From positions 1 to 64,000 of the forward strand of contig JAXHSW010000007.1 of assembly GCA_034190295.1 (NCBI GenBank): 64,000 nt of DNA, in the 5' to 3' direction. The notes under the pieces are model-generated. The model did no database searches, was not told where the DNA came from, and saw nothing but the letters and a program-made list of their open reading frames with translations. Below are positions 44,396 to 52,598 of the stretch, piece by piece. The stretch is from Okeania sp034190295 (lineage in GTDB: Bacteria; Cyanobacteriota; Cyanobacteriia; Cyanobacteriales; Microcoleaceae). A program made the position numbers and the translations under genes. Each line of letters starts with the position of its first letter. The first letter of the stretch is position 1.

Positions 44396-45005
44396 GGAGC
44401 TGAAGGCGGAAGGGAAAATTGTATGGGGATAGTCTTCGACAAGCCGCTCCGCGTCTACGCGGACCCAAACAATTTTAAGCACCGCGGGTGACGGTGGGGT
44501 ATTAAACCCATAAGAGAAAAGATAAATAAAAGAAATATTCCTTCATTTAACAGAAATTAGCATCAGAGAGATAGAGTATTCAACAATTAATAATTAATAA
44601 TTAACAATTAATAATGAATAATTAACAATTACCTCTCCTTGAAAACGGATAGGATTGATTAATCATAAAAAAATTTATTTATTATCCCCTTAAAAGGGGA
44701 GACTTTAAACCACAATTGATCGGTAAGCAATGACAATTAAATCATTTGATATGATAATAAAGCCTAACTAAATTAGGATTATTAATAGATACCATTAAAT
44801 AGATAATGCACAATATTATAATATGCAAAATAACAATTTATGATTGGATATGTATTATAGCAGTCGAAGCAAAAGGCGCGGACATGAATAGAAGCAGCAA
44901 ACCCTTTTGTATTCGCCTATTGCCTATTGCCTGTTACCTTGCGCGTAGCGCTATAATATCCAAGTTTAATAATCGCCCAGAACTAACTACCCAAACATTA
45001 TTTAA

Positions 45006-45767
45006 CTATTGTGACTGTTCAGACTGAGTTGGCAAACAGATCAGATTATCATTCTGGATAAATATTAAGCCTTGCTGACGTAATTTACCCATTAGACGAG
45101 TCACAGTTACGCGGGTTGAACCAATAGCACTGCCAATTTGAGCATGGGTCAAAGGCCAAGGCAAATAATAACCACTGGTTACTTCTGGTTTGTCCTGGGC
45201 GATCCATGGTTCTCCATATTCTTCAATTAATAGCGTCAGAAATCCGAATAATCTGTCAATAGTGCGACGTTGACCTAAAGTACTTAGCCACAGAAGCTTC
45301 CGTTGATGTTGGTATCTAAAAGCATCTAGGACTTCTCTGCGAAAATGGGGCCAATTATCTAGGTCATGCCAATACATCCAAAGCACAGTTGTTTGATCTG
45401 CATGAGCATAAGCTTGAAGTGTAAATGGTGACTGAGCTATTAGTTCAAATGGTTGACCGGCACCGACAAATCCGAGGAAAGCTTCGTCTGAAATATCACT
45501 CGTTTTTGACTTACTAGATTTATTGCGACTGGCACTAATGTGGGCATTACCTACTAAACGAATTGACCCTTTTTGTACTAGATACAGCAAACCTGGACGC
45601 GCAGGAATACGTTCATCTTTGCTAAAAGCTCTGCTACGGTAATGTTCTTCTGCCCAATCTATGATTAGTTGCCAAGTCAGAAATGGCCTACTGGTAGGTG
45701 CAGAGGTGCTGGTAGGTTGCATATTCAGTGACATTTCTGGTAGTTCTTGATGTGATGATAGTTGCAT
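45006..45767 (-). CDS. Crp/Fnr family transcriptional regulator
   Basis: 253 residues. A cNMP-binding-like beta barrel spans about 45-150 (GLLYLVQKGSIRLVGN), with a hydrophilic insertion near 80-92. A long dimer helix follows, then a C-terminal winged helix-turn-helix (LTHAQIGSAIGSTRVTVTRLMGKL, about 210-233) close to that of NtcA-type regulators. The effector pocket lacks an obvious cAMP-binding RxxS motif, so the ligand is unclear. The N-terminal 25 residues are poorly conserved in type, and the ATG at 45725 is an alternative start. It is divergent from the DALR-domain gene at 46076, across a 308-bp spacer. Confidence 0.85.
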   Translation of the reverse strand: MQLSSHQELPEMSLNMQPTSTSAPTSRPFLTWQLIIDWAEEHYRSRAFSKDERIPARPGLLYLVQKGSIRLVGNAHISASRNKSSKSKTSDISDEAFLGFVGAGQPFELIAQSPFTLQAYAHADQTTVLWMYWHDLDNWPHFRREVLDAFRYQHQRKLLWLSTLGQRRTIDRLFGFLTLLIEEYGEPWIAQDKPEVTSGYYLPWPLTHAQIGSAIGSTRVTVTRLMGKLRQQGLIFIQNDNLICLPTQSEQSQ

Positions 45768-46075
45768 TGGTACTCTGTTGTAGTAATAATTGGCCTTAAG
45801 TTCAAATCATTTTGGTAAAAGGAATAGAAGCAGATTTTTATCTGTCTGCTTATACCAGTTTTATCCTTAGTTTCAGTGTAGCAAAAAACACATCAAATTC
45901 GGAATATTCAAGATAAATTTTATTTGAGGTGGTAATAATATTGACAAAATCATCACTTAAGTGTTTTTTTATACAAACCGTACAAAGAGCTATAAATTTA
46001 TACCAGGAGCAATTGAAATTGTCTTGCAGGTATGAAAATACATTACAAGTTTGGGAAAAGAAGGAAGAAATTCCC

Positions 46076-46939
46076 ATGAATCAAACTATAAATAATGGGG
46101 CAATTGTATACAAGTCAGCGATCGCTCTGAAGTTAGCTTCGGTTTGCCAACAACCAGCTATATATATTGCGACTGAGTTAGTTAAATGTTGTAGGGAAAT
46201 AGTCAATACTGATACTAGGAAATATACAGATTTTTTTGATATTGAGGTAATTTCATCTGGGATAATTTACTTTTATTTAACTGATTTGAGTATCGCTAAT
46301 TGGTTAGATTATCTAACTTCTTTTCCCCTGATTTTTGAGCAACAAGAATTACAGGTTGGTGTTGAGTTTAACGAAGTCAGAAGTTGTTTTTGTAAGGGGG
46401 ATTTGAGCAAGTCTCCAAAAATATTTCGCCAATCAAAGCGGGGTTTTAGACCTAATTACTTTGATAAATCTTTAGAAAGCACAGATTTGTTTCCAATTCA
46501 GTATAGTCATGCTCGTTGTTGTTCGTTATTGCGGATGGGTATGCGCGATCGCCTGATTAATCTTGCTCCTACGGGTGCAGATACCAGCGGTCAATTTTTG
46601 CTGTTCCAAATTTCTCAACCTATATCTTGGCAACAACCGAATGGGCAATTACAATTTTCACATAATTCTGAATATCAATTAATTGCTCAAATTGCTTCGA
46701 CTCTGGATCGTATATATTGTGTTTCTAGCAGCAAAAAATCTATAAATTGGCAAAAAGTAGCTGATGTTATGAGTGTAGCTTTTCAAAATTTTTACAGTGA
46801 TTGTCGTATTTGGGGTGAGGTGAAGGTGAAAAGACCGAAGTTAGCGCAAGCTAGATTAGGTTTGGCTTTGCTTACTCAGTCTATACTTAGATTTTTATTA
46901 GAAGAAAGGTTAGGTGAGGAAGCACCTGTGGAGCTTTAA
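46076..46939 (+). CDS. DALR anticodon-binding domain protein with repeat-derived insertion
   Basis: About 287 residues from the ATG at 46076, which has a GGAAGAA ribosome binding site. An upstream in-frame ATG at 45929 is unlikely. The N-terminus (AIALKLASVCQQPAIYIATEL) and C-terminus (YSHARCCSLLRMG, later LALLTQSILRFLLEERLG) resemble the N-terminal and DALR regions of arginyl-tRNA synthetase, without a catalytic domain. This is a known stand-alone cyanobacterial family of unknown function. Residues of about 106-131 (KSPKIFRQSKRGFRPNYFDK) are encoded by a dispersed repeat also found at 61396-61473, so the protein carries a 26-codon in-frame insertion. Confidence 0.75.
   Translation: MNQTINNGAIVYKSAIALKLASVCQQPAIYIATELVKCCREIVNTDTRKYTDFFDIEVISSGIIYFYLTDLSIANWLDYLTSFPLIFEQQELQVGVEFNEVRSCFCKGDLSKSPKIFRQSKRGFRPNYFDKSLESTDLFPIQYSHARCCSLLRMGMRDRLINLAPTGADTSGQFLLFQISQPISWQQPNGQLQFSHNSEYQLIAQIASTLDRIYCVSSSKKSINWQKVADVMSVAFQNFYSDCRIWGEVKVKRPKLAQARLGLALLTQSILRFLLEERLGEEAPVEL
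46391..46468. repeat. Dispersed repeat inserted in frame in the DALR gene
   Basis: 78 bp (26 codons) closely matching 61396-61473: GGGGATTTGAGCAA, TCTCCAAAAATATTTCGCC, GGGGTTTTARACC and TTTGATAAA in the same order. Confidence 0.85.
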
Positions 46940-46946
46940 TTTGGTC

Positions 46947-47032
46947 AGGACTTACGCAAATTGACTTTTAGATCGCCATCTGTAGGGGCGAATATTCGCC
47001 CTTGCTATATGTAGAGTCCCTGCGTAAGTCCC
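46947..47032. repeat. ACTTACGCA...TGCGTAAGT palindromic element
   Basis: 86 bp: AGGACTTACGCAAATTGAC at the left, nested GTAGGGGCGAATATTCGCCC, then TGCGTAAGTCCCT at the right. It fills the spacer after the DALR gene. Confidence 0.8.
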
Positions 47033-47078
47033 TGTTGGTGTTACAATTTTGATTGTATTTAAAATAAAACTAAGACGT

Positions 47079-47489
47079 ATGGGTTATATTGTAATTTATG
47101 ACGGCAAGTGCAATTTATGTGTAACTTTGGTGCAGGTATTGGAAAGTATAGATAAAGGTGAGCTATTTGAATATATTCCTATGCAAGATTTAGAAAAACT
47201 CAATCAATTTGGTATTACTGCTCAAGATTGCGAAATGGGTATGATTTTAATTGATGGTAATGCACCGGAACGTCGATGGCAAGGTAGTGATGCAGCGGAA
47301 GAAATAGGGCGACTTTTGCCTGTGGGGGATGTGTTTGTGGCAGCATATCGGGGTTTACCAGGAGCAAAATGGATGGGCGATCGCTTTTATGAACAGATTC
47401 GAGATAATCGTTATACAATATTTGGTAAGCGTTCTACTACTTATAATTCACCTTATCCGTTTGGTTGTAAAGCTTCTTTCTCTGAGTAG
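47079..47489 (+). CDS. DCC family thiol-disulfide oxidoreductase (DUF393)
   Basis: 136 residues from the ATG at 47079. A TTG ten codons upstream gives no sensible N-terminus. The family motif YDGKCNLC lies at residues 7-14, with two redox-active cysteines (C11, C14). The thioredoxin-like core continues to about residue 125. DCC proteins are assigned thiol-disulfide exchange from the motif; the partner is unknown. It stands alone, followed by a repeat-rich 770-bp region. Confidence 0.88.
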   Translation: MGYIVIYDGKCNLCVTLVQVLESIDKGELFEYIPMQDLEKLNQFGITAQDCEMGMILIDGNAPERRWQGSDAAEEIGRLLPVGDVFVAAYRGLPGAKWMGDRFYEQIRDNRYTIFGKRSTTYNSPYPFGCKASFSE

Positions 47490-47517
47490 AAAAAAGTGAG
47501 TTTGCCAGACGGAGTCC

Positions 47518-47668
47518 TTACAGCAGTTTTCTAGTTGATGAGGTACAAAGTTTTATTGCTTTAGGCAACAGCTCATCTGGCAACAGCTCATCTGGCAACA
47601 GCTCCGGAAGGGAATATAGGAATAAATAGTCTGATAGCTGTACCTCACTATCCTCAAAAGTGCTGTAA
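47518..47668. repeat. MITE-like repeat, TTACAGCA...TGCTGTAA family
   Basis: 151 bp with inverted ends TTACAGCAGTTTTCTAG / CTCAAAAGTGCTGTAA and inner ATGAGGTAC / GTACCTCAC. It contains tandem GGCAACAGCTCATCT units. Confidence 0.75.
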
Positions 47669-47742
47669 GTTAAAACATAAAAGTAGAGCGGGAAGGTTTT
47701 TCATGCTATGAGTGCTAGTCCAAAAAATAAATCTGACAACTA

Positions 47743-47772
47743 TTGACAATAATTTTATGTCTTTGCTATACT
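47743..47772 (+). promoter_or_regulatory. Near-consensus sigma-70 promoter
   Basis: TTGACA (47743-47748, perfect -35) and TATACT (47767-47772, -10) with an 18-bp spacer. Transcription would start near 47779 and run into the long hairpin and the NYN gene. No comparably good promoter was noticed elsewhere in the spacers, though not all were scanned exhaustively. Confidence 0.65.
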
Positions 47773-47820
47773 TAGCAAGATAGAATAGGATATTAGTATC
47801 TATGTTCTGTTGTTGGCTGC

Positions 47821-48007
47821 TGTCTCATCGGTGGTAGACATATATACTCACTCGTATATCTCAATTTGTAATTAATCTTTAGTACAGGTAGCTGTTTGTA
47901 AGTAGGTAGTTTAGGGGACTAAATGCTTATAAGCATCTAGGTTTACTAGAGATTAGCTACAAGTCGAGATACACGAGTCAGTATATATATCTACCATTGA
48001 TGAGACA
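47821..48007 (+). ncRNA. Candidate long-hairpin RNA, 64-bp stem
   Basis: 47821-47884 and 47944-48007 are ungapped inverted repeats of 64 bases with 10 differences, five of which would be G-U pairs in the plus-strand RNA. The 59-base loop contains its own palindrome ATGCTTATAAGCAT (47922-47935) and a TTTAGggga-CTAAA hairpin. Homology to the other repeat families in the window was not seen. It lies about 45 bp downstream of a near-consensus promoter and 256 bp upstream of a NYN-domain RNase gene. It could be a structured RNA, a double-stranded RNA source, or a one-copy MITE; the sequence alone does not decide. Confidence 0.45.
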
Positions 48008-48100
48008 TTAGCTGAAGCTAGTACCACTTATATAGTGTCTATTTAGTTGAAGTAATGCTCATTTTATGAAATTCCCTGTAGAAAAATATCCCAATATTAT

Positions 48101-48209
48101 TAGTGAGTCAAAAGTGACATTAGTTGTCACTATTAACTCCTATTTTTTGGGAAGCTTCTATCAAGATAAAGGAGTTTTTTTGAGTAACTCACTATTTCAC
48201 TATTAGTGA
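48101..48209 (+). ncRNA. Candidate branched RNA fold upstream of the NYN gene
   Basis: An outer stem TAGTGAGT (48101-48108)/ACTCACTA (48187-48194) encloses hairpin AGTGACA/TGTCACT (48113-48131) and a stem AACTCC/GGAGTT (48135-48140/48171-48176) topped by the palindrome GAAGCTTC. This is followed by TCACTAtTAGTGA (48197-48209), which could compete for the outer stem. Such alternative pairing resembles a regulatory leader, but no known riboswitch was recognised. Confidence 0.4.
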
Positions 48210-48263
48210 TAGATATCTGATGTTCCGATGCTGTTGTGTAAACTAAGTTTCAGGAACAAAAAA

Positions 48264-48728
48264 ATGAAAAGTAAAGTTCTCTCTATCTCATTATATTGGG
48301 ATTATCAAAACGTTCGTATTAATAATAGTTTCAATCCTTATCTTGCGCGATATTTTCAAACTTTTGCCAACTTACACGGTAGCTTATCTAGCCAAAGAGT
48401 ATATAGCAATTGGCGAGAGGAAAATCAAAGTAATGAACAACGTTTATACGAACTAGGTTTTGACTGTATTGACATTCCGACAACAGAAAAACAGAGTGTC
48501 GATCGAAAATTAATAGCTGACTGTGAAAGAGAACTTAATTCTATTCCATCTACTGACATCTTAATTTTAATTACTGGAGATGGAGACTATAAAAATCTTG
48601 TTCGTCAATGGCAAGCTAAAGGTAAAAAAGTCATCATTTTTGCCAATTCAAATAATGCCAATCAAAAATTACTTAGTCTTGCTGACAAACATTATTTTGT
48701 AGATCAAAAGCTACCCGAATTATTTTAA
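48264..48728 (+). CDS. NYN-domain (PIN-like) ribonuclease family protein
   Basis: 154 residues from the ATG at 48264, preceded by an AGGAAC ribosome binding site; an ATG at 48228 is less likely. NYN/DUF88 features are LYWDYQNVRIN (about 9-19, first acidic metal ligand and Asn), KQSVDRKLIADCERE (about 75-89, second Asp), and ILITGDGDYKNLVRQW (about 98-113, the third acidic cluster, a hallmark of the family). These catalytic acids suggest a metal-dependent RNase, as in LabA-like proteins. The leader holds the long hairpin and branched fold, and three RNase III genes lie downstream, so an RNA-related role is plausible. Confidence 0.85.
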   Translation: MKSKVLSISLYWDYQNVRINNSFNPYLARYFQTFANLHGSLSSQRVYSNWREENQSNEQRLYELGFDCIDIPTTEKQSVDRKLIADCERELNSIPSTDILILITGDGDYKNLVRQWQAKGKKVIIFANSNNANQKLLSLADKHYFVDQKLPELF

Positions 48729-48927
48729 GTAAAAACCAGGCTTATACAAATGGCATAATTAGGATTTACCATTTAATTTGGCGAAATTTGTAAATCAACT
48801 TGAGAGAGGTTATGATTCCATAAAATATACTATTTAATTGTTTGAAGTACAATAATAGTCCTGGTAATAGTCTTTATCCTCCTGGTTGGGAACAGGGAAA
48901 ATGTTTTTAGGTAAAGCCTAAATATAG

Positions 48928-48973
48928 AAACCCAGTTTCTTTTCTATCTTAAAAAGGGAAATGAACTGGGTTT
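48928..48973. terminator. Hairpin after the NYN gene (AAACCCAGTT/AACTGGGTTTT)
   Basis: A perfect 10-bp stem with a 26-base loop, followed by TTTTCG. It could act as a terminator for the NYN transcript or be a REP of the AAACCCAGTTTCT type; the distance from the stop (200 bp) favours a repeat. Confidence 0.4.
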
Positions 48974-49099
48974 TCGATAAAACTTACCTGTTTATTATGT
49001 TTATAGTTCAAATTTAATTAAGTACTATTAACCAAAGATTAGTCTAGACAATTAAAAAAATTAGTTGATATAATTTTATCAAAAATGTAGGAGTAGACT

Positions 49100-49276
49100 T
49101 GACCAAAAAATGAGGTCTCAAGCCTCCCCTTGGCTGCGCCGCGAGCTACCGCTCTACAAGGGGATGAAAAAAAAATAAACTTCAATATTTCAAGCCTCTG
49201 ACTTTCCTAGGTCATGCTGCGCAAACAGGCAAGAGGTACTGATAACTGATAACTGATAACTGATAACTGAAATGAC
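49100..49276 (+). repeat. AACTGAAATGAC-terminated repeat abutting the HEPN-RNase III start
   Basis: Starts TGACCAAAAAATGAGGTCT, includes an AAGCCTCCCCTT...AAGGGGATGAAAA hairpin, and ends with (CTGATAA)n then CTGAAATGAC. The gene's ATG follows immediately at 49277. Related copies are at 60002-60130, 60451-60635 and 62149-62284, with end fragments at 37450 and 50418 in the opposite orientation. Confidence 0.85.
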
Positions 49277-50695
49277 ATGGCTATCCGTAATAACCGCGTT
49301 CTAATTGATAAATCTTTGAACATTCTGAGTAAGAATTTATATCCATATATAGAAGATGTAATCAAGGAATTTCATCAAGAAAATTGGTTGAAAGTAGTAC
49401 AAGAGACATTAAAGGATGAAATTAGACAAGTCAAAAAGAAAAAAAGCATCGAAAAGGCTTTAATTGAAGATGTATCTCTACAACTTAAATTAATCAAGAA
49501 GCAGTGGGATAAAGTATTTAAAAGAAAACTGGATAAAGCATTTTTCTTAATAGTAGAAGAACTCATAGCTGTCAGAAATGACTGGGCACATGGCTCTCAA
49601 TTTTCTGTAGATGACACCTATCGATATCTTGACAGTATTACTCGGATTCTTAAAATTATCAATCCAGAGGAAGTGGAAGAAGTAGAAAAGGAAAAGCAAG
49701 AAGCATTACGACTTTTATCTCAACAACAATTTCGTGGTGAAACTCCTAATAGCTATTCTGTTTCTGAAGAAGAAGAAAGACAAATTAGAGAGCAACTAAA
49801 CGAATTACTGGAAAAAATTTCTTTCCAAGATGCTTCTCTTTTACAACTTGCTTTAATCCACCGGACTTATCTTTTTGAAAATCCTACAGAAGTAAGTGTA
49901 GATAATAATCGTTTAGAATTTCTTGGTGATGCTTTGCTAAATTTTCTTAGTGGCGAGTATCTATATGGTAAATATCAAAAAATGACCGAAGGTGAAATGA
50001 CTCAAAAACGTTCTAGTTTAGTAGATAATCAACAATTAGCAAGATTTGCTATAGATTTAAACCTCGGACAATTTATTTTGCTAAGTAAGGGTGAAGAATT
50101 ACAGGGAGGGCGTGAAAATTATTCATTACTTAGTGATACTTTTGAAGCAGTTGTTGGTGCTTATTATATTGATTCTGGTATTGAGGCAGTTCGCAATTTT
50201 ATAGAACCAATTTTTGCTAAAGCTCTGGAAAAATCTGTTGATTTAGAGCCGGAAAATGAATCTATTAATATTGAAAATCCTAAAGGTTTATTTCAAGAAT
50301 TGGTATTAAAAAATGGTACAGATGCGCCAAGATATAAAACTGAAAAATGTGGTGGATCTGACCATGAACCAAGTTTTATATCTCGGGTATTTGTAGCTAA
50401 TAGACTGTATGGTGAAGGTCATTTCAGTTAACAGTTATCAGTTATCAGTTATCAGTTGTCAAGGAGAAAGTAATATAATGTCTCTTGAAATACCCACAAA
50501 TAAAAAAAAGTTGTTAGGGAGACCAGAGCAGGGATAGCAGAGTAAGGAATAGGAAGAATTTTGGGAGATTCTCAATTCTGTTGAGAAAAGCATTTTTACC
50601 CTTGTCTAATTAATGAGACTTGATATAAAAAAGAGGCTGAAAAACGTGCTGCAGAAAACGGACTGTCTAAGTTGAGACAAAGAAGATTAATATAG
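49277..50695 (+). pseudogene. HEPN (Swt1-type)-RNase III fusion, dsRBD split by repeat insertion
   Basis: The open part (49277-50431, 384 codons) encodes an N-terminal helical domain with a HEPN-type R-x4-H motif (Arg100-NDWA-His105, in VRNDWAHGSQFSVDDTYRYL). A charged linker follows, then an RNase III domain (signature NRLEFLGDAL, about 211-220; second acidic pair in SDTFEAVVGA, Asp287 and Glu290), and the first half of a dsRNA-binding domain. The frame then enters repeat DNA and stops. The missing dsRBD half (KKEAEKRAAENGLSKL, then a TAG) lies in the same frame at 50627-50695. The Glu found in paralogues at NESLEF is Asn here. The nuclease part might still be made. Swt1-type HEPN fused to RNase III is not an arrangement I recognise. 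Confidence 0.8.
50418..50626. mobile_element. Composite repeat insertion in the RNase III gene
   Basis: 50418-50459 is the inverse of the AACTGATAACTGAAATGAC repeat end. 50473-50626 is a 154-bp element with inverted ends ATATaAtGTCTC / GAGACTTGATAT, related to 61565-61738. Coding homology resumes at 50627, which fixes the right edge. Confidence 0.75.
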
Positions 50696-50698
50696 ATA

Positions 50699-50807
50699 GA
50701 GCAGTTTTCGAGTCTTGGAGGTACAAAATTTTATGCTTTTAGAGAATAGGGAATAAGAATTATAGATTAATTTTCAACTGTGGCTAACTATCCTCAAATT
50801 TGCTGGC
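50699..50807. repeat. MITE-like repeat, AGCAGTTTTCGAG...CTCAAATTTGCT copy
   Basis: Inverted ends with an inner GAGGTACAAA, of the 47518-47668 family. It directly follows the RNase III tail. Nothing else is recognised up to 51086 in this 391-bp spacer. Confidence 0.6.
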
Positions 50808-51086
50808 TGTAAATACAGCATATTCGGCAATTAATCTGGTACAACTGATGGGGTAAATATTTTTTGCCCTATCCGCTCTTCCCTACTCCCTAAAATCATT
50901 AATATAAGTATTTCTAGAGAGTAGTAAACTGCTATAAATAGGTGGGTTGAATTATCCATAAAATTGTGATGGAAATTCAAAACTTGGAAAATTTCTGGAA
51001 AACTTCTTGCTGGCTTAATTTTCAGATTCTTCGTTTTAACATTTATTTATGGCCACCTAAGCGATCGAGAAATTAAAATTTGTAAT

Positions 51087-51780
51087 ATGACAAAGAAACT
51101 ACCTGAATTTAAAAATCCTGAACTCCTAAAACAAGCTCTAACTCACCGCTCTTTTTTAAACGAAAACTCTGGAGAAGAAGATAACGAAAGTCTCGAATTT
51201 CTGGGCGATGCTGTGTTAGGTTTCCTAGTAGGAGAACTACTCTATAGACGTTATAAAGAAGAATATGATTTAAAACCTAAAGAACTTACTCGTCTCCGTT
51301 CACTTTTAGTAGATGAAAAACAATTGGCAAAATTTGCAACTCAACTTGAAATAGGTGAATTAATGCGCCTTGGTAGGGGAGCAGAAAAAGACGGAGGTCG
51401 TCAAAACCCGGCCTTACTTAGTGACACTTTTGAAGCAATAATTGCAGCCTTTTTTCTAGACTCAACTTTGACGAAAGTTCGCCCTTTTGTGAAAAAAATT
51501 TTTCAACCCGTTGCAGATGAAATAATTTTTACAGATTCAGAAAATGATTTAGTAGATACTAAAGCGAAATTTCAACAGTGGGCATTAGAAGAAATTAAAA
51601 AAATTCCTAAATATGAATCTAATAAATGTGGTGGTTCAGACGATCGACCTATTTTTTTGTCTGAAGTATTTGTGGATAATATAAAGTATGGTCAAGGTGA
51701 AGGTTGTAGTAAAAAAAAAGGCAGAAAAACTTGCTACTGAAAATGCCCTGGCTAAATTGAAATCAGAAGGATTAATATAA
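51087..51780 (+). pseudogene. RNase III paralogue with A9 frameshift in the dsRBD
   Basis: The open frame 51087-51740 (217 codons) encodes a full RNase III domain (signature NESLEFLGDAVL; second acidic pair in SDTFEAIIAA) and most of a dsRBD. At A9 (51711-51719) the frame goes out: as written it reads SKKKGRKTCY and stops, but with eight A residues it would read SKKKAEKLATENALAKLKSE and end at TAA 51778-51780, the proper dsRBD end. The cause is a real mutation, a sequencing error, or slippage on A9. It is nearly identical in nucleotides to the next copy over the first 460 bp. Confidence 0.85.
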
Positions 51781-51809
51781 ATAAATCTCAATAAATGTAA
51801 GATTGACAA

Positions 51810-52527
51810 ATGACAAAGAAACTACCTGAATTTAAAAATCCTGAACTCCTAAAACAAGCTCTAACTCACCGCTCTTTTTTAAACGAAAACTCTGGAGAAG
51901 AAGATAACGAAAGTCTCGAATTTCTGGGCGNNNNNNNNNNNNNNNNNNNNNNNNNNNNNNNNNNNNNNNNNNNNNNNNNNNNNNNNNNNNNNNNNNNNNN
52001 NNNNNNNNNNNNNNNNNNNNNNNNNNNNNNCTCGTCTCCGTTCACTTTTAGTAGATGAAAAACAATTGGCAAAATTTGCAACTCAACTTGAAATAGGTGA
52101 ATTAATGCGCCTTGGTAGGGGAGCAGAAAAAGACGGAGGTCGTCAAAACCCAGCCTTACTTAGTGACACTTTTGAAGCAATAATTGGAGCCTTTTTTCTA
52201 GACTCAACTTTGACGAAAGTTCGCCCTTTTGTCAAAAAAATTTTTCAACCCGTTGCAGATGAAATAATTTTTCCAGATTCAGAAAATGATGTACAAACAA
52301 ATGATTTAGTAGATACTAAAGGTAAATTTCAACAGTGGGCATTGGAAAAATTTGGAGAAAATCCTAAATATGAATCTAATAATGGAGAAGGTCCCGATCA
52401 TGCCAAAATATTCACTGCTGAAGTTAGAGTTAAGGGAAAGTTATATGGTGTTGGAAAAGGTCATCGTAAACAAGAAGCTGAAAAACGGGCGGCAGAAAAA
52501 GCTCTGAGAAAAGTAGGATTAATTTGA
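51810..52527 (+). CDS. RNase III, intact copy interrupted only by an assembly gap
   Basis: Starts with the same MTKKLPEFKNPELLKQAL as the preceding paralogue. The 100-N gap (51931-52030) replaces a stretch that is 81 bp (51208-51288) in that paralogue. With 81 bp the downstream part (which reads ELTRLRSLLVDEKQ and on) returns to frame, giving about 232 residues. RNase III signature and dsRBD (FQQWALEKFGENPKYES ... GKGHRKQEAEKRAAEKAL) are complete, so this is the one likely functional copy. RNase III cleaves double-stranded RNA in rRNA, mRNA and antisense processing. Confidence 0.88.
51931..52030. other. Assembly gap (100 N) in the RNase III gene
   Basis: Expected real length is 81 bp from the adjacent near-identical paralogue. 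The 19 surplus Ns create an apparent frameshift. Confidence 0.93.
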
Positions 52528-52598
52528 AGAAAAAATATGGTAAGCATTTTGGAGGAAATGCTTACAAAATATGGGTTCAAGAATTTAGAATTAAGAAT

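Larger units (their letters stand above)
42588..45005. other. 2.4-kb repeat-rich spacer without supported genes
   Basis: 42588-43000 shows nothing recognisable. 43203-43335 and 44630-44728 are direct copies of a segment from ATTACCTCTCCTTGAAAA to TTATCCCCTTAAAAGGGGAG...CGGTAAG. 43590-43665 and 44518-44592 are copies of another segment (TTAACAGAAATTAGCATCA). 43666-43703 is a half copy of the GTAAGCATTCAGC family. 43101-43120 is a CCCCTCCggtGGAGGGG hairpin. Short open frames here are not supported. Confidence 0.65.

Noticed and set aside
44806..45027. 73-codon plus-strand frame before the Crp/Fnr gene end
   Set aside because: Composed of repeat fragments (AGCAGTCGAAG, GCCTATTGCC) and overlaps the 3' end of a real gene.
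47821..48007. Retron msr-msd RNA
   Set aside because: The long hairpin is suggestive, but no reverse transcriptase gene occurs anywhere in the window.
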